From Ciona intestinalis (Eukaryota; Chordata; Ascidiacea; Phlebobranchia; Cionidae): a DNA stretch of 64,000 nucleotides. The notes under the pieces are model-generated. The model was given only the letters and a program-made list of their open reading frames with translations. It did no database searches and was not told where the DNA came from. This document shows positions 51,900 through 61,900 of the stretch, piece after piece (positions within the stretch are counted from its first letter, which is position 1; each line of letters opens with the position of its first letter). Location of the stretch: NCBI RefSeq assembly GCF_000224145.3, contig NW_004190338.2:62001-126000 (forward strand), read 5' to 3'. The translations under genes were made by a program, and so were the position numbers.

Positions 51900-51908
51900 G
51901 GCGGGAAA
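51900..51908. promoter_or_regulatory. E2F-like site upstream of SMC1
   Basis: ggcgggaaa (complement tttcccgcc) is the canonical E2F core. It lies about 55 bases upstream of the proposed 5' UTR donor of SMC1, which suits a cell-cycle-linked cohesin gene. The position relative to the start site is inferred. Confidence 0.45.
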
Positions 51909-52021
51909 TATTTTGGTATATTCGACAATTTTAAGTGGCGAAACTACTATTACAATTTTAGCTTGTTTTTCAGATTAAAATATTCGATTTTATTATTGTA
52001 ATATACCAATAACCAATGTAT

Positions 52022-52260
52022 TGTAACGTATTCTCTGTTGTAACGAATATTTTTGTTGTAACGTATTCTTTGTTGTGTCTGTGTGCGCATTGAGTTGCAT
52101 CTAGCGGACATCCGGGTTCTGTACAGTCTGGAATCCGAATTCCGAATAACCTTAGTTTTTCTCGGTCATTATATTTTGGACACGCTAGCGGGCGGTACGT
52201 TATAAACCGCAGCCTAGAATACCAATCGAATAAAGCTTTAATTGTGACAAACTTGTTACA
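52022..52260 (+). mobile_element. Solo-LTR-like element, 239 bp
   Basis: It begins tgtaacg and ends cttgttaca (TG...CA with inverted tgtaac/gttaca ends) and is flanked on both sides by gtat, a 4-base target duplication. Inside are ttataaacc and, near the end, aataaa (52229-52234), as expected for an LTR promoter and polyadenylation signal. No internal retroelement genes are adjacent. Confidence 0.65.
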
Positions 52261-52276
52261 GTATTTTATGCTTGTA

Positions 52277-52358
52277 TGCCCAAAGATTTAAAACCACTGA
52301 AGGAGATGAATAAACGCTGCCCAAAGATTTAAAACCACTGAAGGAGATGAATAAACGC
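52277..52358. repeat. 41-bp tandem duplication
   Basis: A 41-base unit starting tgcccaaagatttaaaacca is present twice without differences, just downstream of the LTR-like element. No third copy. Confidence 0.9.
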
Positions 52359-52399
52359 TGTTTCGATGGATCTTCTGAATGGAAATCGTGGCCAAACAG

Positions 52400-53950
52400 T
52401 TTGAGCGCGTGCTGGAAACAAAAGCATAATGTCCCGAGTTACCCCCCACAGCCTAACTATTTTTGGGGATTTTTTTTTTCTTTTAATAAGACATACAAGA
52501 GACAACTACTATATACACTTTTTGTTTATGTTTGCACTGCAACGTAAACAAAGCCGAAAGTTACCGATTACTGTGTTACTAACGGCTTACCGGTGTATGG
52601 CTTATACCTGACTACAGCAAGCGTTAATTATTATTTACTCATTAATTAGAAAAAGTCTCCTTAAAAGGAACAACAACAAGGGCAACTGTTCGACAAAAGG
52701 GGATCTATATGACCACTTACGTGCCCAACAAAGATCCTGAAAATGCGTTTTAAATATTCATCGTACACACGAGACACCAATTACTATCGACAAATCCACA
52801 TTAGCTTGCTAAAACATTTGTCATTATTGATTAAATACCTAAAGCGGGCCTGCTTCACCCTAAAGCGTAAAGTATCTGTAGCATGCTTCTGACTTTCACA
52901 CCAGGGTTCATATACGGCTTTAAATGCTACTGGTTATGGAAGCTAGAAAAACATCACGGCTCAGCTTGCATTTAAAACACGATGCAGTTACGTAATATCA
53001 AATTTAAACTCGATTGCTACCGGAAATACATGTAACAGAGTTTACAACATTAACGAGAAACGAATTGCAACAGCAGGCAAGTTAAGTCTACGATAGTAAT
53101 TGTACTTATAATTTTTATATGAAGGACAGCGACTTATCCGTAAAAACAACATCATTTTTATTTATAAAAATCTGACATAAGTTGAATTGTTCACTAAACT
53201 ATTGTTCACATATCGACAGTTTTCAATTAAATCAGTAAAAAGGTTTTATATACAATAATAAATTTAAATTTGTAAAAAACTCTATTTGGAAAGGGGCACT
53301 TTCAATTTTAATTTGTGCCGTTTGTCAATTCTGTCCCTTAAAGCAGTTTCTAAAGGTAGGTATGAGATAGTAAACGTGCGGCAGAAATTCGAGACGCAAA
53401 TGCCATCGATTGAACGAACAGTGATTGATATGAGAACACAAGCCAAACACATCAAGTAAAACTCAATTCAATGCATAAGTTGAAGGAAAGCACGTGTGAC
53501 GTATAGTGTATAAGTTTGGAAACAGGACGTTTTGAATAGATATTATACAGTCAATGGCAGTTACTTTGCTTGAGCACCGGTTAATATGCTTATACTATAA
53601 CAGGTATAACTCTATATGCTAATTTAAATGAACAGTGATATTGTAAATACCTACCTTTTATATAAACAGTTTTTATGTAACTTTGTACGTGAAATTAAAA
53701 GCAATATATAACTAGTACGTTACAGTATTGAAGAGTAAGTTACATTGGTTTATGTACTGAACAAATTACGTAACTTTGAATTAAATTTTCCGTGAAGTAC
53801 GGAGGAAATTGTCTATCTTACTAAATATTATATTAAGAACCGAGTGACAGCAAGTTATTGCAACTAATCAGCACAGACCAAGTATAGCTATATACGAGCG
53901 TTATAAGAACAAATATCTACGTTTGTATTAGGGTATAGTTTATGGACTTA
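52400..53950. other. Intergenic, no feature seen
   Basis: AT-rich sequence without a splice-framed open reading frame, recognised repeat or RNA gene. A run of low-complexity T at about 52470-52482 is the only local oddity. Confidence 0.5.
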
Positions 53951-53959
53951 TAAAGCTGA

Positions 53960-54157
53960 TATAGTAGGGTGGGGGGAGATGGGACATCTTTTCATTCCAT
54001 TTTCTCGTCCCATTTTGTAGTAAACAAAGAACATTCAAAGAATTATAAAACCGTATCCTCACGACTCCAATAAACTGTTGCTAATTTTAAAAAAAAATGA
54101 TTAGGATATTTAGATATTATGTGCTAAAGGTGTCCCGTCTTCCCCCACCCTACTATA
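53960..54157. mobile_element. MITE, copy 11
   Basis: Well preserved, with tatagtagggtggggggaga and cccccaccctactata at its ends. It opens a 4-kb stretch with six or more copies or pieces of the family. Confidence 0.85.
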
Positions 54158-54754
54158 TAGTTTGTTGCAAGGCAAAAGAAAGATACGAAAATTGAATATT
54201 TTCAAAGAACGGTCAATTATAAACGCGTAAATTGATCAGCCACCCATATCGTCCAATCCTATGCATAGATTATATTAGCCTACGTATTGAGTTAGGTTTA
54301 ATACTGAATAAACTTTTAAGCTCCAATAGGTTTCTGAGTTTTGTGTATGGCGGCGATATACGTATAGTCTATACAAGTATTGCCACATTCCCTTTTCATT
54401 AGGTTGTTAATAAAATGTACTGTAGATTACAAGCTCAGGAAACCAACCGCATTGTATACATAGCTTATTTCGTGCACAGGTATAAGAGAAACTGATACCA
54501 ATTATCAAACGAACTGAGCGTGTATTTTAAACCCATACGACGAGCATGTACAGCGTTGTTTGTTGTGAGTTTATCAAACTGTACTGACTTTTCGGATTTC
54601 CATGAAATTTGACATGAATTTCTGACGTCGGTTGAGCATTAATTTTTTGTTGCGGTTTACTGCTTATTACAGAATCGACGCGGCGTATGACGGAAGCAAG
54701 AAAATTAGTTTATAGAATATATGCCAGCAACTGGTTTACTATACATTGATTTGA

Positions 54755-54854
54755 CTATATAGTAAGACGTGGGAAGATAAGACACATTTTCATTCATTTT
54801 TAAGAATAGTTAGCACTTACCGGCAATTTGGGGATTTATGTCCATCCTAGTATA
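54755..54854. mobile_element. MITE, internally deleted
   Basis: Both ends are present (tatagtaagacgtgggaaga and tgtccatcctagtata) but only about 100 bases remain, so the core was deleted. It abuts the next copy. Confidence 0.6.
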
Positions 54855-55054
54855 GTAGAGAACGGGGAATATGGGACACTTTTGTATTCTATTTTTACAT
54901 CCCATTTTGTGGTAAACAAAGAAACATTCATTGAATTATAAAACCGTATCCTTTCGACTCACATACGAGAGCGTTGTTAATTGTTTAAAACACGATCAGG
55001 ATGTTTGGATATTACGTGGTAAAGGTGTCCCATCTTCTCCCACCCTACTTTATA
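54851..55054. mobile_element. MITE, copy 12
   Basis: tatagtagagaacggggaat to cccaccctactttata, full-length with a diverged left end. Confidence 0.8.
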
Positions 55055-55497
55055 ACCAAAGCTTCATATAGTAGGGTGTCAATATAGTGAAAGTAATTCA
55101 GTCTCATTGCCGTTTGCAAAGCATCACTGAATGCATGGATAGTTAAAGGCAGATTATTCTTGTTACTAAACGTGTGAGGTTATTGCGTAAGTTTCCCGGT
55201 AAAATAAAAGTTCATGGGTGTTTCTCCTTATGTAATGCGTAAGCACAATGATATTACGTCGGCCAAATACGTCACGCGTGTTCTGCTTTATTTAAGGCTT
55301 AAGTCTGCAGCAACATTTTTGATTTTAATGTATTGCGTAGATTAGAGATAACGTGCGTCATATATCCTTTGATCCAACTAAAATATAACACAGCAAGGCG
55401 ATATTTATAGCAATATGTTAATGTGGCCCAACCCGTATAAGATAATAAACCACCCGAGAAACTTTGGTTAAAACATACCTGCTTTAAATAAAAGCTC

Positions 55498-55500
<3 letters not shown>

Positions 55501-55532
<32 letters not shown>
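55501..55532. repeat. (AT)n microsatellite
   Basis: Uninterrupted at-repeat of about 15 units. A short hairpin, aaagaatact / agtattcttt, follows at about 55569-55594. Confidence 0.9.
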
Positions 55533-55734
55533 ATATACGTTGCCGCAAATGATCCACAGATAATTAGCAAAGAATACTGTATAGAGTATTCTTTGGGATT
55601 TAGTGGCGTGTGTGATCGTGGTAAAATACGAAATTTACGAATGAAATTTAAGTTCCTAGAACACTTTTAATTCCTAGAACACAGCAGTAAGTGGTGTATT
55701 TTCGTTAAATTTAATCGGTGTTTAATATGCAGAA

Positions 55735-56000
55735 CAGTTTGGAAAGATGGATACCGGGATTCTTCCCCCACCCTACTATATATAATGTCTGAGTCGTGAG
55801 GATACACGCCCAGCACGACTTCCATAACCGTTTTTAATTGTTTAAAGCACGATCAAGATATTTGGATATTATGTGCTAAAGATGTCCCATTTCTCCCACC
55901 TCGCTATATACGGTTATAATTCTGTATATATTCTTGGTTTACTACTAACTGGGACAATACAAAATAAAAACATGGACCATTCAACCGCAACCTAGTACTT
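55735..56000. mobile_element. Rearranged MITE pieces
   Basis: A left piece with its own right end (ttcccccaccctactata near 55780) is followed by a core-plus-right piece (gtgctaaagatgtcccattt) and by a fragment with tttactactaactgggaca. The order suggests insertion or recombination between copies. Confidence 0.6.
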
Positions 56001-56101
56001 TCAAGTTTGAATAAAAACTAATATAAACACATCCGATTTAAATTGGTGTCTTCATATAAACCACAAAATGGTATATAGCAGCGGTATGCGGTTTATCATA
56101 G

Positions 56102-56372
56102 AGAAGGGTAGGGGGAGATGGGACGCATCTAACACAAAATACTTAAATAACCTGATCGTGTTTTAAACAATTAACAACGATCTATGGGGTTCGTGAGGAT
56201 ACGGGTTGATAATTTAGTAAATATTTTTGTTTACTAACAAATGGGACAAGAAAATAGAATGAAAAGGTGTCCCATCTTCTCCCATTCTTCTATATATATA
56301 TATATATATATATATATGCCTTTTTATTCTATTTTTCGTCCCATTTGGTAGTAAACAAAAAATATTCATATA
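56102..56372. mobile_element. MITE, copy 15, with (TA)n and a trailing fragment
   Basis: agaagggtagggggagatgg to cttctcccattcttctata, then (TA)n at 56290-56317, then an inverted end fragment (cctttttattctatttttcg to gtagtaaacaaaaaatattca). Confidence 0.75.
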
Positions 56373-56497
56373 CATGTACATATATATCAGGCCCTGGTAT
56401 GTTGCCTGTAAGTTCACACAGCAGTATATATAGCCCAGTTTATTTTTGGGTTGTCCTTAGACGCTTTTAGTTTATGGCGGCGTTAAAAGATTGTATC

Positions 56498-56902
56498 TTA
56501 CTTTGGCCTCACACGATGACATTCGTCGGCGAATGGTACACAAAGCGATAGCATGACGTGTGTTTTTGCGTCAATAAGGTCTGCAGTCACCAGTGGTTTT
56601 TTAATACAAGCTTGGAAATCCGCAAAAGCGCCATTGGCAATACCGTGTTTTAAAACGATACAGAAACCACTAAATTGAATCAAAGTTTTGGTTTGTATAT
56701 AAGAGACTAGAATGTAGCGAATTTTAAAACGCATAAAAGACGCCCGGGTTATTGTATACAACAGAAGAGAGATGTCAGTTATCGATAAAGCAGCGAAAAT
56801 CAAATGAATTAAAACAACGAAGGGGTAGTTAGCAACAAAACAAGTGTAAATTAAAGCACGATACGGAAAAGTGTCTGATAAAAGCGTGGTCACTAAACCC
56901 AT
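56498..56902 (-). CDS. Unrecognised 134-codon open frame, hydrophobic N-terminal half
   Basis: Starts MGLVTTLLSDTFPYR and continues with a hydrophobic stretch (FVVLIHLIFAALSITDISLL) that could form one or two membrane segments. It ends LCVPFADECHRVRPK. I recognise no family. The opposite strand is also open over part of the same region, there is no visible splice or polyadenylation context, and repeats lie on both sides, so it may be chance. It is listed because it is the longest open frame between SMC1 and the receptor that contains no N. Confidence 0.2.
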   Translation of the reverse strand: MGLVTTLLSDTFPYRALIYTCFVANYPFVVLIHLIFAALSITDISLLLYTITRASFMRFKIRYILVSYIQTKTLIQFSGFCIVLKHGIANGAFADFQACIKKPLVTADLIDAKTHVMLSLCVPFADECHRVRPK

Positions 56903-57587
56903 GATGCAGTATATAGATTAACAAGTTGTATTTAATTCAAACAAATTCAGGTGTGATTAAAAAGAACGTGTTTTGATCGAAAAATTATTTTTTGATCAAC
57001 AATTTATTTTAAAAACCTAAGTCGTATCAGAAACAGAAAGTGCAAATTATGTAGCAGCATAATGTTTGTCGAATCGTAGAAAACTTCTTTACATATGAGT
57101 TTGCGGCATGGCGCACCGTTATTATTTGGCGGCGACATTATGCTTCTCAACAACGGTATAACGTAGTTATTTCCTGGAAATAGAATATTTTGAAAGCATT
57201 ACAGTTTTTCTTTCAGCCCTAACTTAAAATTAAAGTAATATTATGCGTGCAAGGACGTTGTTAATGGTAGCGTGTGTCCCCAGGTGAGCCCAGGAGTCTG
57301 AATGGCATGCTCATTGACAGCTGTCAATCAAACCTTATGGTACGGACACCAAACGAATTTTCAGACCGCCGAATAATTCAATTGAGACTTTTGCAGTCAC
57401 ATAGCGGTTTTGTGAACGCGTCATTGCTCGTTTACAAACGATGATTATTGTTTGTTGAGAGAAGCATTAATTTAAATTTGGCATTGGAAGAATTGGTTGT
57501 TAGGATTTACCTAATCATTAAAGGGTATGGAGAATTTGTGCAATCGTTTTAGGTTTAGAAATATTAAATAGTTTAAAACATTCAGTA

Positions 57588-57773
57588 CTCTGAGGTAAGA
57601 TGAGAACCGTTAGCACATAGTATCCTATGTTTCTTGATTATGTTTTACAATTAACAGCGATATTTAAGAGTCCCAGGAATACGGTTAAAAAGTTCTGTAA
57701 ATACTTTTTGTTTACTACCAAATGGGATAATAAATGAAAGTGAAAACATGGACCATCTTACCCCAACCTACTA
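57588..57773. mobile_element. MITE, copy 16, diverged
   Basis: tctgaggtaagatgagaacc at the left, ttactaccaaatgggataat in the core and ccatcttaccccaacctact at the right. Confidence 0.7.
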
Positions 57774-58435
57774 CATAAATGTATGAAAATCTAAAAAACA
57801 TCCTAATAGTTATGTTTTTGTTTTGTCGTTCACGAAATCAGATGGTGTTAATTTTGTTGTAAACAGTCTGATTTTAATACACGGCAGATGAGAGCATTTC
57901 TCCCAATATTTTATGTCAGTGACTCAAAACACTTATTCAAAATCAGTGCTTAATACTTCAATGTATATAGGCCAAAAAAAAGTGTTTCTCATTTTGCCTT
58001 CGAAAACAAAAGAGTTGAAAATAAAGTATTAAAGGTTTGACCCGTGACGCGTTTTATTACTCCCACGTAAAAAGTTACGTAAACACGTTGCCGCTTACGC
58101 GAGAGAGAAACGATCAGTTTTTGTATGATGACGAAACTCAAGCTTCCTCAGAAATTCTCCGCCGGCCGACATATATTTCTGGAAATGCTGCGAAGAGAGA
58201 GTCTATTCCTCTGTGGTCGTGTAATCATTGCGTATTCTTGTCACACAAAGCGTCGCGCCGTTTTATAAGCAGTTGAGAAAAGATGCATGCTGATTGTATT
58301 AAAGCAGCGGTATAGGTGTGGGTTCGGTTACAAACGTTTACTGAGGTCAATTCATTATCGTCGAGACGTAGTTTACCTTGTTGTAAACCATAGAAAATGA
58401 ACAGTCAGACAATAAGTATAAGTCCTTTACGTTTG

Positions 58436-58929
58436 CTGCGCTAAAGGACCAGTTAAATAGGAACTCAAGAGAGGTAAAAAGTTTCCTATCTCTTAATTTA
58501 TGTAATAACTCCATATATAAAGGGCTTAAAAAAGACGAAATTATTTGTTTTACAGGTGTTTGATAACACAGTCTTACAGGTCTTTGATAAGATAAGGGTT
58601 AATTCTGAATAACCCGACGTCGTACCCAGCATGGCGACGTATACGACCCCACCTTCGTACATAAACGGAACCAATGTCACCACATACGGATATAATGCTA
58701 CTTCAACTATGAACTTCACAGGTAAATACTTTATATGGAAGGGTAGCCTTCTCTACCCCGGTTTAATACAAATAATACTGCGGGGTAAGATGGGATAGCT
58801 CCTATAAGTCCCATATTTCCTGATCGTATTTTGAAAAATTAATATAATAAAGTCTCGGGATACGTTTATATAACTCTATAAATATTCTTTGCTTGCTACC
58901 AAATGATCAAGATAGAGAATGAAACTAAT
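58436..58929 (+). repeat. Direct repeat, copy A (receptor exon 1 plus MITE start)
   Basis: Matches 59430-59930 nearly base for base: gcgctaaagg-ccag, the caagagaggtaaaaagtttc stretch, the 5' UTR, exon 1 and the start of a MITE (ctgcggggtaagatgggata). The offset at the ATG is 994 bases. The unit runs into the 500-N gap. Confidence 0.85.
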
Positions 58930-61900
58930 NNNNNNNNNNNNNNNNNNNNNNNNNNNNNNNNNNNNNNNNNNNNNNNNNNNNNNNNNNNNNNNNNNNNNNN
59001 NNNNNNNNNNNNNNNNNNNNNNNNNNNNNNNNNNNNNNNNNNNNNNNNNNNNNNNNNNNNNNNNNNNNNNNNNNNNNNNNNNNNNNNNNNNNNNNNNNNN
59101 NNNNNNNNNNNNNNNNNNNNNNNNNNNNNNNNNNNNNNNNNNNNNNNNNNNNNNNNNNNNNNNNNNNNNNNNNNNNNNNNNNNNNNNNNNNNNNNNNNNN
59201 NNNNNNNNNNNNNNNNNNNNNNNNNNNNNNNNNNNNNNNNNNNNNNNNNNNNNNNNNNNNNNNNNNNNNNNNNNNNNNNNNNNNNNNNNNNNNNNNNNNN
59301 NNNNNNNNNNNNNNNNNNNNNNNNNNNNNNNNNNNNNNNNNNNNNNNNNNNNNNNNNNNNNNNNNNNNNNNNNNNNNNNNNNNNNNNNNNNNNNNNNNNN
59401 NNNNNNNNNNNNNNNNNNNNNNNNNNNNNGCGCTAAAGGGCCAGATAAATATAAGAACTCAAGAGAGGTAAAAAGTTTCCCATTACTTAATTTATGCAAT
59501 AACTTCATATATAAAGGCCTTAAATAAGACGAAATTATTTGTTTTACAGGTGTTTGGTAACACAGTCTTACAGGTCTTTGATAAGATAAGGGTTAATTCT
59601 GAATAACCCGACGTCGTACCCAGCATGGCGACGTATACGACCCCACCTTCGTACATAAACGAAACCAATGTCACCACATTCGGATATAATGGTACTTCAA
59701 CTATGAACTTCACTGGTAAATACTTATATGGAAGGGTAGCCATTTCTACCCAGCAGTTTAATACCTATAATACTGCGGGGTAAGATGGGATAGCTCCTAT
59801 AAGTCTCATATTTCCTGATCGTATTTTAAAAAATTAATATAATAAGTCTCGGGATACGTTTATATAACTCTGTAAATATTCTTTGCTTACTACAAATGAT
59901 CAAGATAGAGAATGAAAACTAATAGAATATATGTTATTTATTTTAACGCGAATTTCAGCATGGGCGGGCGGGGCAAAGTAGGACACGGGGCAATGTAGAA
60001 ATTAAGAAATACTCTTTCTTTTCGATGATAAACAAATAAATTATTACCGGATTATTCTATGGTATTTTAACAATCACATAAAGCGCTTACCAACGTAACA
60101 GTAATATATTACAGTAATACTGTTACTAAATTTAAATGGGTTATAAAGTATATGATAGAATTTGTGTCTCAGTTTTTTCCACTCTTTTACATTGCTTGTA
60201 GTGCAAAAGCCGCAGTTTGCGTTAAACTTTTACAGACTATGAGAATAACCTTGTGTGGTAATGCTTAAATTATAAGATTGAGCGTTCGCGTCAGCATTGC
60301 CAAGATGAAACTTCAAAAGTTTTCACCACACCAATTAAACATTTAGAAAGATTGCTTACTAAAAGGTTAAGTCTAATTAAAACATGGTGACTTTAAAACC
60401 ACATGTTTCTTCCAAAGGACCAGTATTCTAAACGAAAATATTTTTCAAAAAATGTGAAAAAAAATCGCGTTGTTGTTATATATAACTTCTTTTGACGTTT
60501 TGCGTAATTTTGACAGCTTTAAAATATAAGTGGCTCTGTTAGGTATGTGGTCCTTAATATATGCCAATTGCTCGATATTCTTAAATGAGCACAACGCGTT
60601 GTGGTTAGCGAGTTAAAGTGCAGACGTTCGTTCACTTAACGTCAATAGAGATTAATTATCCGTAATCGTGATGCCAAGTCGCAAAACACATGTTATATAT
60701 AGTATACATCGGTAATACGCACATAATAACTGCGTGTCTGATGGTTTCACTGTAAAAAACATTTCTGCATACAGCGGTTCTTAAAAACCACTGTTTGCAG
60801 TATATACACCATAGTTCCTAAAATCGAATTTAATGGGAAAACTCGGTACTTTGGACTAGCTTGTAAACAGCAAGTGAATGAAATTTTTTCGAAAATTTAA
60901 GACATTATAAATATTGCAACGTGTTGGTAATATCCACAGCAAGTCTTTATATGTGCAAAACGGATTGAACCAAATCAACGTTGTGACTCCACGACTAATG
61001 TTAATATTTTCCAAACCTCAAATGTTTTTTTAATGAGGTCATGACAGCTTAAAATAAAATACCAGCCAAAGCTTGACAGCGGTTTACAAATCCGCAAAAT
61101 GAAGGTACAAAGGCTTAATTTCAGATTGTGGCACATTTTCGGTATTTTGGAAGCCTATCTTTCGCTAAAACTACACTTTTCTAAATTATTCGTATGTAAT
61201 ACCAGAATTACTGTTAACCAATATAGGCGAACCATGCAACCAAATCAAATTGTGTTCTAATTTTAGTAGCGATCTGAGGTTCAGAAAACACGTGTGTGGT
61301 GAAAACATGCATGTTGCTGGTGAAATGAAGCAGTTTTGTTCTTTTTGGGGACAATATGTTTCCCCTCAATAGGATAAAATGATTACATAAACCCTAAAAC
61401 ACTTAACAAGTATTTGTGTTACTAAATTTTCAGTAGAGTGGAGTAAGACGGGACACCCTTAGCGCATATTATCCAAATATCCTGATCATGTTTTAAATAA
61501 TTACCAACGGTGTATAAGTCGTGCGGATACGTTTTATAATTCTTTGAATATTCTTTGTTTACTACAAAATGGTACGGGAATATAGAATGAAAAGGTGTGC
61601 CATTTTTCCCCACCATACTATACATTAAAACGGTTAAAAATATGAGTAAAGGTGGCTGTACACAGTATCCGGCGTGCGAATTCGCATGCGAAGTCCTACG
61701 TTACGAGTTCCGCATTCGGCAGCGAAATCCGGACAAAACGGACGAATTCCGGATACTGTGTACAGCCACCTCAAACCCAAAAAAAGGTGTTTAAAACAAG
61801 GTTACCGAAGTCCCTATGTCGCTGAAGTTATAAAGGGGAAAACTTAACAAATCCTACAGTCGCTATAATATACAAAAAAATCTTTATGTATCTCTTCGAA

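Noticed and set aside
58876..59527. Open frames of 177-210 codons across 58930-59429
   Set aside because: They are artefacts of the 500-N gap.
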